Assembly: GCA_964582065.1 (NCBI GenBank)
Contig: CAZOQG010000028.1
Span: forward strand, 1-18,661
Length of the DNA: 18,661 nt
Source of the DNA: JACNFS01 sp964582065
GTDB lineage: Bacteria > Chloroflexota > Dehalococcoidia > GIF9 > UBA5629
Reading direction: 5' to 3'
The position numbers were made by a program, and so were the translations under genes. The notes under the pieces were generated by a model. The model saw only the letters and a list, made by a program, of their open reading frames with translations. It did no database searches and had not been told where the DNA came from. Shown one piece after another: positions 9,034 through 15,900 of this stretch (positions within the stretch are counted from its first letter, which is position 1; each line of letters starts with the position of its first letter).

Positions 9034-10002
9034 ATGACTGGGATTGAGATAGTTGGCCTGGGAGCGATGAATATCGACCGCCTGTATCGGGTTGATGAGA
9101 TTGTTGCTGATGGTGAGCAACTGGTGACAGATTCCGAGGGCGTGCCGGGCGGGTCAGCGGCTAATACCATTTACGGATTGGCTAAGCTAGGTGTGAAGAC
9201 AGGATTTGTTGGGGCTGTCGGCAGGGACGAAGATGGGGAAGAGCTCATTCAGAATTTCGAGACTGTTGGTGTTGATACCAGCCAAATTCGAGTCAAACAG
9301 GATGTGAAGACAGGGTCAACAATTTGCTTTAGCGACAAGCTGGGCAGGCGAGCGCTGTATGTATCTCCCGGGGCCAATAACCTGCTGACTTCTAAAGATA
9401 TACCCTTGGCCTATTTGAACCAGGCCCAAATGGTTCATCTCTCCTCCTTCGCCGATGAAAAGCAGTTCAACCTTCAAGTTGAGTTGGTTCAGCAGACGGC
9501 GGCTTCGGTTAGAATCAGTCTGGCTCCCGGGATGCTCTACGCTACTAAAGGGCTGGAAGCCCTGGCTCCTCTATTTGAGAAAACCCATGTTATTGTGGTG
9601 AATCGTGAGGAAATAGAGCGACTGACCGGTAGGGATTTCAGGGCTGGAGCTCAGGAATGCTTGAATCTGGGCTGCCAAATTGTTGTCGTGACTCTGGGCA
9701 AAGGTTTGACCACAGACAAAGCCAAGGCCATTACGGGCTACATCCGTGACGCAGCCAAAGAATACGAGATTGAGCCTGAAGAACAAGGCTTGGAATCTCA
9801 ATTAGAAACTACTGGCGCTGGAGATGCATTTGCTGCTGGCTTCCTCTTCGGGTTACTCAGAGACAACAGAATCGAGGAATGCGGATTGCTTGGAGACATA
9901 ATGGCTGGCTTTGCCATCAATCGCATTGGAGCCAGAAAAGGACTTCCATCTTTAGCTCAGCTATCCCAGAGATATCTTCAACGCTCGGGGCACCAGTTAT
10001 GA
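9034..10002 (+). CDS. PfkB-family carbohydrate/nucleoside kinase
   Basis: This 322-aa ribokinase-fold kinase has N-terminal GLGAMNIDRLYRVDE with the substrate-contacting Asp, and the PfkB signature 1 region GGSAANTIYGLAKLG. VVVNREEIERLTG precedes the ATP site. The signature 2 motif TTGAGDAFAAGFLFG contains the catalytic Asp and anion hole. Members of this shape phosphorylate sugars, adenosine or other nucleosides, and I cannot choose among them. It starts 9 bases after the HAD stop and closes the plus-strand operon. Only 4 bases separate its end from the end of convergent clpP, with no intrinsic terminator visible between them. Confidence 0.85.
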   Translation: MTGIEIVGLGAMNIDRLYRVDEIVADGEQLVTDSEGVPGGSAANTIYGLAKLGVKTGFVGAVGRDEDGEELIQNFETVGVDTSQIRVKQDVKTGSTICFSDKLGRRALYVSPGANNLLTSKDIPLAYLNQAQMVHLSSFADEKQFNLQVELVQQTAASVRISLAPGMLYATKGLEALAPLFEKTHVIVVNREEIERLTGRDFRAGAQECLNLGCQIVVVTLGKGLTTDKAKAITGYIRDAAKEYEIEPEEQGLESQLETTGAGDAFAAGFLFGLLRDNRIEECGLLGDIMAGFAINRIGARKGLPSLAQLSQRYLQRSGHQL

Positions 10003-10006
10003 GCAT

Positions 10007-10624
10007 TCACTCCTTTTTCTCTTTCGCCGGTGTTCCGCTGAGTATTTCGTCGACTATGCCGTATTCCATAGCTTGCTCGGCGTTGAGATAAAAGTCCCGG
10101 TCAGTATCATGAGCGATTTTATCCATTGGCTGCCCAGTATGTTTGACTAAGATAGTCCGAATTATGTCCTGCATTCTCATAATCTCGCGGGCAGCAATCT
10201 CAATATCGGCCGCCTGACCTTGAGCGCCACCGACCGCCTGGTGCATGTGAATTGTGGAGTTAGGCAGGGCATAGCGTTTGCCTTTAGCCCCGGCACAAAG
10301 AATGAGCGTCCCCATGCTGGCAGCTAGTCCAACACAGATTGTGGACACATCTGCTCGAACCAATTGTATAGTATCATAGATGGCAAGGCCAGCGCTGATA
10401 ATACCACCTGGACAATGGACATAAAGATTTATATCCTTCTCCGGGTCCTCGCGTTCCAGGTAAAGAAGTTGGGCGATAATCAGATTGGCTATCTGGTCAC
10501 TAATTGGTGTCCCCAGGAAGACAATTCGTTCCTTCAGTAGCAGCGAGTAAATGTCGAGGGTTCGCTCCCCTCGGGCACTAGTCTCAGTGACGAACGGAAT
10601 TATGTTTTGAGGCAACTTTTCCAT
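10007..10624 (-). CDS. clpP: ATP-dependent Clp protease proteolytic subunit
   Basis: ClpP is the serine peptidase core that degrades proteins unfolded by ClpX, ClpA or ClpC. The 205-aa sequence keeps the triad with the expected spacing: Ser103 (GLAASMG), His128 (IHMHQAVGG) and Asp177 (DTDRDF). The usual NSPGG oxyanion motif reads HCPGG (residues 70-74). The SD AAGGAG lies 8 bases before the ATG. It follows tig after 29 bases, the standard tig-clpP order, but clpX does not follow because the convergent kinase gene abuts. Confidence 0.96.
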   Translation of the reverse strand: MEKLPQNIIPFVTETSARGERTLDIYSLLLKERIVFLGTPISDQIANLIIAQLLYLEREDPEKDINLYVHCPGGIISAGLAIYDTIQLVRADVSTICVGLAASMGTLILCAGAKGKRYALPNSTIHMHQAVGGAQGQAADIEIAAREIMRMQDIIRTILVKHTGQPMDKIAHDTDRDFYLNAEQAMEYGIVDEILSGTPAKEKKE

Positions 10625-10653
10625 CTTTCTATCTCCTTCCTAAGATTAGATAA

Positions 10654-11931
10654 TTAGACCGAGCCACTGGCTATCTGCACCAACCGGCCCACGGTTTTCC
10701 GAGTAATTAGAGACTGCTTGATAGACTCGCGAGCTTGTGGCAAGCTGAACATCTTTCTCATCTCCTCAGCCTGCTCACCTGCGTCCTTTAGCATCTTGTC
10801 TATTTCCTCGTCTATTTCTGGGGCATCAACTTCGATTTTCTCTGCCTCGGCTATTTTCTCCAGCACTAGAGACCGAACAACACGCCGATCAGCTATCGGG
10901 CGCAGTTCCTCTCGGTGGCCATCCACCGTCTTATCGAGGCTCTTCAGATAGTTCTCCAACCCTGCGATGCCTTCAGCAAAATGCCTTGACTCTTCATTCA
11001 GCAATCGGTCGATTTCTCCGTCGACCAACACCGGTGGATACTCCATTTCACTGAGCTCGACAGCAGCGTCAACCGCCTTCTGTTCAAGCTCTTGGCGGGT
11101 CCTCTCTTCAGCCCGGGTTTTCAAGTTAGTAGCTATCTGCTCTCGCAGCGAAGCCAGGTCTTCGCTGCCCAGGCTCTTGGCAAATTCATCATTTATCTCA
11201 GGTAACTCTTTCTCCTTAACTTCGGTAGCTGTAACCTTGAAAGAATGCTCCTGTCCAGCCAGCTCTTTTATCTCATAGTCAGCAGGATATGATAGGACGA
11301 AACTTCTCTCCTCGCCCTTCTTCATACCTTCCAGTTTCTCAGGAAACCCGGGAAGAGGCAAACGGCCACCTTTAGTTACTTCATACACAAGGTCCTTGCC
11401 AATCGGAGAAGACTGACCCTGCTTCTCACTTCGCACACCGATAGTCACTGTATCACCAAACTGCACTGGACGGTTCGCCGGCAGCAAGATGGCATGTTGC
11501 TGACGAAGTTGCTCGATGGTTGCTTCTACCTCTTCGTCCTTGATTTCTACCGGCTTAGATTCGATACTTATTTTCCCATAATCGCCAAGCTTGACTGTGG
11601 GTCGAAGCGGCACAATGGCTTTGAAAATTACCGGCTCAGTCTGGACAATCTCTATTTGAGGTCGGGCAATAGCATCAATTTCCTGGCTCTCCAGAGCTTC
11701 TTCATAGACTTCTGGCACCAACAGTTCCAGTGCTTCCTCGAGTAAGGCATCCTTGCCTATATGACGCTCCAGGATGGCTCGCGGCGTTTTCCCTTTGCGA
11801 AAGCCGGGAACGGAGATCTTGCCGACCAACCGATTGTAAGCTTTTTCCAGGTACTTATCTACCTCAGGAGCTTCCATCTCCACATTAAGTGCTACTTGAC
11901 TGTTCTCGATTGGTTCCGTAGATACTTTCAT
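10654..11931 (-). CDS. tig: trigger factor, ribosome-associated chaperone/PPIase
   Basis: Trigger factor binds ribosomal protein uL23 at the exit tunnel and shields nascent chains. The 425-aa protein has the full three-domain layout. The N-terminal ribosome-binding domain carries the signature GFRKGKTPR. An FKBP-type PPIase domain lies at roughly residues 150-240 (FGDTVTIGV through SFKVTATEVKEKELP). A helical C-terminal chaperone domain completes it. It lies between aspS (28-base gap) and clpP on the same strand. Its own promoter sits in the aspS/tig gap, so it can be transcribed both with aspS and alone with clpP. Confidence 0.96.
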   Translation of the reverse strand: MKVSTEPIENSQVALNVEMEAPEVDKYLEKAYNRLVGKISVPGFRKGKTPRAILERHIGKDALLEEALELLVPEVYEEALESQEIDAIARPQIEIVQTEPVIFKAIVPLRPTVKLGDYGKISIESKPVEIKDEEVEATIEQLRQQHAILLPANRPVQFGDTVTIGVRSEKQGQSSPIGKDLVYEVTKGGRLPLPGFPEKLEGMKKGEERSFVLSYPADYEIKELAGQEHSFKVTATEVKEKELPEINDEFAKSLGSEDLASLREQIATNLKTRAEERTRQELEQKAVDAAVELSEMEYPPVLVDGEIDRLLNEESRHFAEGIAGLENYLKSLDKTVDGHREELRPIADRRVVRSLVLEKIAEAEKIEVDAPEIDEEIDKMLKDAGEQAEEMRKMFSLPQARESIKQSLITRKTVGRLVQIASGSV

Positions 11932-11949
11932 CTTCTTAACTCATCCATC

Positions 11950-11977
11950 ATTATACCATTCAAGGGCCTGCTTTCAA
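11950..11977 (-). promoter_or_regulatory. internal promoter for tig-clpP
   Basis: On the minus strand, TTGAAA (11977-11972), a 16-bp spacer ending in TGG, and a perfect TATAAT (11955-11950) form an extended -10 promoter. The predicted start, near 11943, leaves about 12 bases before the tig ATG at 11931. The -35 and spacer lie in the last codons of aspS. Confidence 0.6.
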
Positions 11978-13789
11978 CTCAAGCTCCGATAACGCCTCGC
12001 CTTTCAGCTTCAGATGCAGTTCATCAAGCTGCTCTTCCGAGACTCGAGCCGGAGCACCGCTCATTACATCCATGGCGCCCTGGTTCTTGGGAAAAGCAAT
12101 TACATCCCTGATGTTTTCTCCTCCTGCCAGCAACATCACCACGCGGTCGATACCCGGAGCAATACCACCGTGCGGTGGCGCTCCGAACTCTAAGGCTTCC
12201 AGGAGATGCCCAAAGCGCTCCTCTATCTCTTTGCTGCTATAGCCAAGCAGATGGAATACTTTTTCTTGAAGCTGGCGACTGTGAATTCTGATACTACCGC
12301 TGGATAGTTCGTAGCCATTACACACAATGTCGTAATGACGTGCACGAACTTTGGACGGGTCTTTATCAAGCAGGGGTACATCTTCTTCACAGGGCGCTGT
12401 GAAGGGATGATGCATGGGTTCCCACAAACCCGTCTCACTATTCCACTCTAGCAAAGGGTAGCCAACAATGAAGACGAAAGCCAGCAAGTTAGTGTCCATC
12501 AAATTAAGATGCCGTCCCATTTCTCTACGTAGTTCATCCAATACTTTATTTACCATGTTGGGCTCGCCAGCCACGAGCAACATAAGGTCACCCGGTTTGG
12601 CTTCGAATTTCCTTCCCATGTCTCTTACCTGGTCTATGGTTAAATGTTTGGCTGCTACTGACTTGACGTTATCCAGAGTTAGATTTTCCAGGCTGGTGTA
12701 GCCGTCTGAAGACAAGGCCAATGTTATCAGCCCTTTGGCTCCGTGAGTTCTTGCCAGCTCAGTCAATTCCTCAAGCTGTTTATGAGAATAGGCAGCGCAG
12801 CCGGGCAAACATATACCTTTGACTTTGCCACGCCCCTGGATAGCAGAGCGAAAAACAGCGAACTCAGAATCGGCGACAATGTCAGACAGGTCCCTTATCT
12901 CCAGCCCAAAGCGCACATCCGGCTTATCCGTACCGTAGCACTCCATACTTTCAGCGTAGGAAAGCCGCGGAAACGGTTTCAGCACTTGCATTTCCGGTTT
13001 GACCGTTTCCACGAGAGAGGTAAACAGCTCCTCCACAAGATTGAGTATATCCTCCTCATCTACAAAACTCATTTCCAGGTCAAGCTGTGTAAATTCAGGC
13101 TGGCGGTCAGCGCGCAAATCTTCGTCGCGGAAGCAACGCGCTATCTGGTAGTATTTTTCAAAGCCGGCCACCATCAATAGCTGCTTGAGCTGCTGGGGAG
13201 ACTGGGGGAGAGCATAGAACTTGCCGGGATGAATTCGGCTCGGCACGAGATAGTCACGAGCTCCTTCCGGAGTGCTTTTCATCAAAATAGGCGTCTCGAT
13301 GTCAACGAAGCCCTTGGCATCCAAAAAATCACGCATGAATTTCTCCACCCGGTGGCGAAGGAGAATGTTGTCTCTCATTCTGGGACGTCTCAGGTGAAGA
13401 TAGCGATACTTCAGAAAAAGGCCCTCGTCAACTTCTACATCCTCATTTATATAGAATGGCGGAGTTTTGGACGTGTTGAGAAGCTGAATGTCACTGGCGA
13501 TAACCTCTATCTCACCAGTGGGCAACTTCGGATTTTCCGTCCCTGGTGGACGTAGAGCGACTTCGCCGGTAACCTTAATGACATACTCATTGCGCAGGCC
13601 GTCGGCCACCTCGTGCGCTCCTTTCGATATTTCCGGGTTGAAAACGACCTGGGCTATACCCTCTCTATCTCTCAAGTCGATGAATACCAGGCCGCCATGG
13701 TCGCGGCGCCGGTGCACCCACCCGGCCAGAGTTACCTCCTGTCCGACGTGTTTATCTCTCAGTTCTCCGCAATTGTGACTCTTGAGCAA
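11960..13789 (-). CDS. aspS: aspartate-tRNA ligase (bacterial type, probably non-discriminating)
   Basis: AspRS charges tRNA-Asp. The layout is bacterial: an N-terminal OB-fold anticodon-binding domain (GWVHRRRDHGGLVFIDLRD), the class II core, an inserted GAD domain (from about YGTDKPDVRFGLEI), and motif 3 GIAPGIDRVVMLLAGGENIR near the end. The frame is open back to 13843, but I set the start at the TTG at 13789. A perfect AGGAGG (13800-13795) lies 5 bases upstream of it, and the upstream ATG overlaps the -35 box. With this start the protein has 609 aa, and His31 and Gly83 fall on the positions reported to define non-discriminating AspRS, which also charges tRNA-Asn. It is first in aspS-tig-clpP. 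Confidence 0.95.
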   Translation of the reverse strand: MLKSHNCGELRDKHVGQEVTLAGWVHRRRDHGGLVFIDLRDREGIAQVVFNPEISKGAHEVADGLRNEYVIKVTGEVALRPPGTENPKLPTGEIEVIASDIQLLNTSKTPPFYINEDVEVDEGLFLKYRYLHLRRPRMRDNILLRHRVEKFMRDFLDAKGFVDIETPILMKSTPEGARDYLVPSRIHPGKFYALPQSPQQLKQLLMVAGFEKYYQIARCFRDEDLRADRQPEFTQLDLEMSFVDEEDILNLVEELFTSLVETVKPEMQVLKPFPRLSYAESMECYGTDKPDVRFGLEIRDLSDIVADSEFAVFRSAIQGRGKVKGICLPGCAAYSHKQLEELTELARTHGAKGLITLALSSDGYTSLENLTLDNVKSVAAKHLTIDQVRDMGRKFEAKPGDLMLLVAGEPNMVNKVLDELRREMGRHLNLMDTNLLAFVFIVGYPLLEWNSETGLWEPMHHPFTAPCEEDVPLLDKDPSKVRARHYDIVCNGYELSSGSIRIHSRQLQEKVFHLLGYSSKEIEERFGHLLEALEFGAPPHGGIAPGIDRVVMLLAGGENIRDVIAFPKNQGAMDVMSGAPARVSEEQLDELHLKLKGEALSELELKAGP

Positions 13790-13813
13790 GAAGACCTCCT
13801 GATGTGTCTGGGA

Positions 13814-13843
13814 ATTATAGCTTATGGAAGCCCCCCTGTTCAA
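13814..13843 (-). promoter_or_regulatory. aspS promoter
   Basis: On the minus strand, TTGAAC (13843-13838), an 18-bp spacer and a perfect TATAAT (13819-13814) precede the AGGAGG ribosome-binding site at 13800-13795. Transcription should begin near 13807, leaving a leader of about 18 bases. This rules out the ATG at 13843 as the aspS start. Confidence 0.75.
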
Positions 13844-14290
13844 TTTGCCTCTCGAGACACACTCGTCTTTTCAGGAGAATCTAAAGATGAGCTCAAGACA
13901 AAAAGTCGTGGGAAAAACAATGGCTGACCGCTTAGCATGAAAGCTGATTTTGCAGCACGCTCTAGCGTATCTCACTGTTAACCTGACCTGGATTAATTCC
14001 CTGTGATATGGCAAACCATTATCTCCACTTCACCAGCTCTTAGATTATAGCTCAGCGCCACAAACACTCACCGAAGGATAAGCTCCAAAATGTTACCGTT
14101 TTGTAACTGACACCTTGAACCTAAGTCAGGGTGTTACCGCCAATCTATTTCACAGTGTCTCCAATTTAAAGGTGGACCAATTAGTCGGGGCAGGTCAGAT
14201 GAAGTTTATCTAACACCCGGTGCACTCAATTTCAGACGCATAATTTTAAAGTACCCAAGCCACAATTTTAAAATCTTCATTCGTAAACCA
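13844..14290. other. gene-free stretch between aspS and the accessory module
   Basis: No convincing gene is seen on either strand. Base composition shifts to AT-rich towards the right. The interval holds an inverted repeat GTTAC-CGTTTT-GTAAC near 14092-14107 and a stem TGACACCTTGA / TCAGGGTGTTA (14108-14136, two wobble pairs). TGTTACCG occurs twice, about 41 bases apart, and AATTTTAAA occurs twice (14242-14250 and 14264-14272). The clustered short repeats could be the decayed end of an insertion sequence. No transposase fragment is recognisable. Confidence 0.4.
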
Positions 14291-14291
14291 C

Positions 14292-14320
14292 TTGACATGT
14301 CCTATTATCTGATGTACAAT
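14292..14320 (+). promoter_or_regulatory. consensus sigma70 promoter of the higBA module
   Basis: A perfect -35 TTGACA (14292-14297), an exact 17-bp spacer and -10 TACAAT (14315-14320) give the strongest promoter in the window. Transcription should start near 14327, inside the palindromic operator, so binding of the antitoxin there would block it. Two AATTTTAAA tracts just upstream could act as an UP element. Confidence 0.8.
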
Positions 14321-14353
14321 GTTCCCAAATAGGGAACAGTGTTCCCTATTTGG
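14321..14353 (+). promoter_or_regulatory. palindromic operator of the toxin-antitoxin operon
   Basis: Positions 14325-14353 form a perfect palindrome with 14-base arms (left arm CCAAATAGGGAACA) around a single central G at 14339. An extra GTTCCC at 14321-14326 adds a third half-site, so GTTCCC/GGGAAC boxes lie at 14321, 14332 and 14341. The site directly follows the -10 box and covers the predicted transcription start. That is the arrangement expected for autorepression by HigA or the HigBA complex. Confidence 0.75.
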
Positions 14354-14390
14354 TGACAAATGCAGGGTGAATGACAAATGTGAGCTAATC

Positions 14391-14675
14391 ATGGAAGTAA
14401 TAGGTCAGGGAATACTCGATGATTACTGCAGAAGTCATGTGGAAATTGCTTCGCAAATATCTGCATGGCTTGCTGAAGCGAAAGCGGCAAATTGGTCTGT
14501 ACCTAATGATATTAATGAAAGATATGGAAGCGTCAGTTTTTTACCCAACAATCATGTTGTTTTTAACATCAAAGGGAATAAATTTCGGTTGGACACTAAG
14601 GTATATTATCAACGCAAGATTATCATTATTGAAAGATTGGGCACACATGCGGAATACAACAAGTGGAAATATTAG
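14391..14675 (+). CDS. higB: HigB-family toxin (RelE/ParE-fold mRNA interferase)
   Basis: HigB toxins cleave mRNA on the translating ribosome. From the ATG at 14391 the protein has 94 aa, the family's usual size. It carries the characteristic run VPNDINERYGSVSF, NHVVFNIKGNKFRLDTKVYY and the C-terminal ERLGTHAEYNKW. The frame stays open upstream to 14319, but that codon lies inside the -10 box, so the internal ATG is chosen. The SD is weak. The toxin precedes the antitoxin, as is normal for higBA, with 14 bases between them. The gene is markedly more AT-rich than the upstream operons, suggesting acquisition by transfer. HigB is often toxic through ribosome-dependent cleavage at A-rich codons; this is family knowledge and is not shown here. 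Confidence 0.88.
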   Translation: MEVIGQGILDDYCRSHVEIASQISAWLAEAKAANWSVPNDINERYGSVSFLPNNHVVFNIKGNKFRLDTKVYYQRKIIIIERLGTHAEYNKWKY

Positions 14676-14689
14676 AGGAGTGCAAGTTC

Positions 14690-15892
14690 ATGAATAAGAT
14701 CATAAAAAATAGAACTGATTATGACGAAGCTCTATCTGTGGTAGAGAACTTATTAGATCTTGATCCTTCCCCGGGAACACCTGAAAATGAAAACCTTGAG
14801 CTCCTAACACTTTTAATTCAAGATTATGAAGCACGAAATTTTCAGATAGTTCCTCCAACATCTATCGAAGCAATCAAGTTTAGAATGGAGCAGCAGAATC
14901 TTAGTCAACGAGATTTAATCCCATACATTGGAAGTCGGAGTAAAGTATCCGAAGTGCTTTCTGGGAAGCGACCTTTGACCATTTCAATGATACGAGCACT
15001 TCATTCTGGCCTAAGTATCCCTGCAGATGTATTGCTTCAAGAACAAGATCCGAGTGAACTAATGGAAATAGACTGGAACCGATTCCCAATCAAACAAATG
15101 ATTTCTTGGGGCTGGATACAAGCACCTGATCAACCAAAATCTTATAATGCAAAAGACATTCTACTTCCATATTTCGAGAAAATAGGATCAATTAATCTTC
15201 AATCTGCTCTTTGTCGTTCTTCCACTCACGTAAGATCTGCCCGTAAGATGGATGACTATGGATTTGCAGCTTGGTCTGCTCGCGTATTGGAAAAAGCAAT
15301 GTCAGTTACCACAAGTGCCGAATATACACCTGGGATTATCAATATCGATTTCCTTCACGAGCTTTCTCATTTGAGTGTGTTGGAGGAAGGGCCATTAAGT
15401 GCAATACAGTATCTAAATCAATATGGTATCAAAGTTATCGTAGAGAGACATCTCCCGCGAATATATCTCGATGGAGCAGCAATCATGCTAGTGAAATCAA
15501 ATCCTGTGGTTGGTCTTACAATAAGATACGATCGTATTGATAACTTCTGGTTTACACTATTCCATGAATTATCTCATATCTCCTTACATTTCGATATGGA
15601 AAGCGATACGTTCTATGATGATCTTGATATTGAGGCAGAAGAAGATCCTCGCGAGCGTGAAGCTAACGAATTAGCAGGAGAAGCACTTATTCCACATGAT
15701 GCATGGGAGAATAGCCCTGCAAGTCAATTGAAATCCCCGCAGGCAGCAGAGCATTTAGCAAAACAGCTTAACATACATCCTGCAATTGTCGCCGGTCGTA
15801 TGCAACACGAATTTAAAGCATTCCAATTATTAACTAATCTCGTAGGTCGTAATCAGATAAGGAGGCTTTTCCCGGATGTTAAGTGGAGGTGA
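14690..15892 (+). CDS. higA: HigA antitoxin (XRE HTH) fused to an ImmA/IrrE-type metallopeptidase
   Basis: This 400-aa fusion has residues 1-125 as a classic HigA antitoxin: YEARNFQIVPP, AIKFRMEQQNLSQRDLIPYI and the HTH with SRSKVSEVLSGKRPL. Residues from about 195 to 345 form an ImmA/IrrE (COG2856-type) zinc peptidase domain with HELSH at 292-296 and the downstream EREANELAGEALIP. The ATG at 14690 has GAGGAG (14675-14680) as SD; an in-frame upstream ATG lies inside higB. HigA should neutralise HigB and repress the operon. The peptidase half could sense a signal and cleave the fusion or another repressor to release the toxin, which is inference. A second HELSH at 223-227 lies outside the expected active site. 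beta follows after 8 bases. Confidence 0.88.
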   Translation: MNKIIKNRTDYDEALSVVENLLDLDPSPGTPENENLELLTLLIQDYEARNFQIVPPTSIEAIKFRMEQQNLSQRDLIPYIGSRSKVSEVLSGKRPLTISMIRALHSGLSIPADVLLQEQDPSELMEIDWNRFPIKQMISWGWIQAPDQPKSYNAKDILLPYFEKIGSINLQSALCRSSTHVRSARKMDDYGFAAWSARVLEKAMSVTTSAEYTPGIINIDFLHELSHLSVLEEGPLSAIQYLNQYGIKVIVERHLPRIYLDGAAIMLVKSNPVVGLTIRYDRIDNFWFTLFHELSHISLHFDMESDTFYDDLDIEAEEDPREREANELAGEALIPHDAWENSPASQLKSPQAAEHLAKQLNIHPAIVAGRMQHEFKAFQLLTNLVGRNQIRRLFPDVKWR

Positions 15893-15900
15893 GGTAAGTA

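Noticed and set aside
13790..13843. 18-codon N-terminal extension of aspS from the ATG at 13843
   Set aside because: It overlaps the aspS promoter. A perfect AGGAGG precedes the TTG at 13789, and family alignment (His31, Gly83) fits that start.
14319..14390. 24-codon N-terminal extension of the HigB toxin
   Set aside because: The ATG lies in the -10 box and the extension would translate the operator palindrome. The toxin family begins at the internal ATG.
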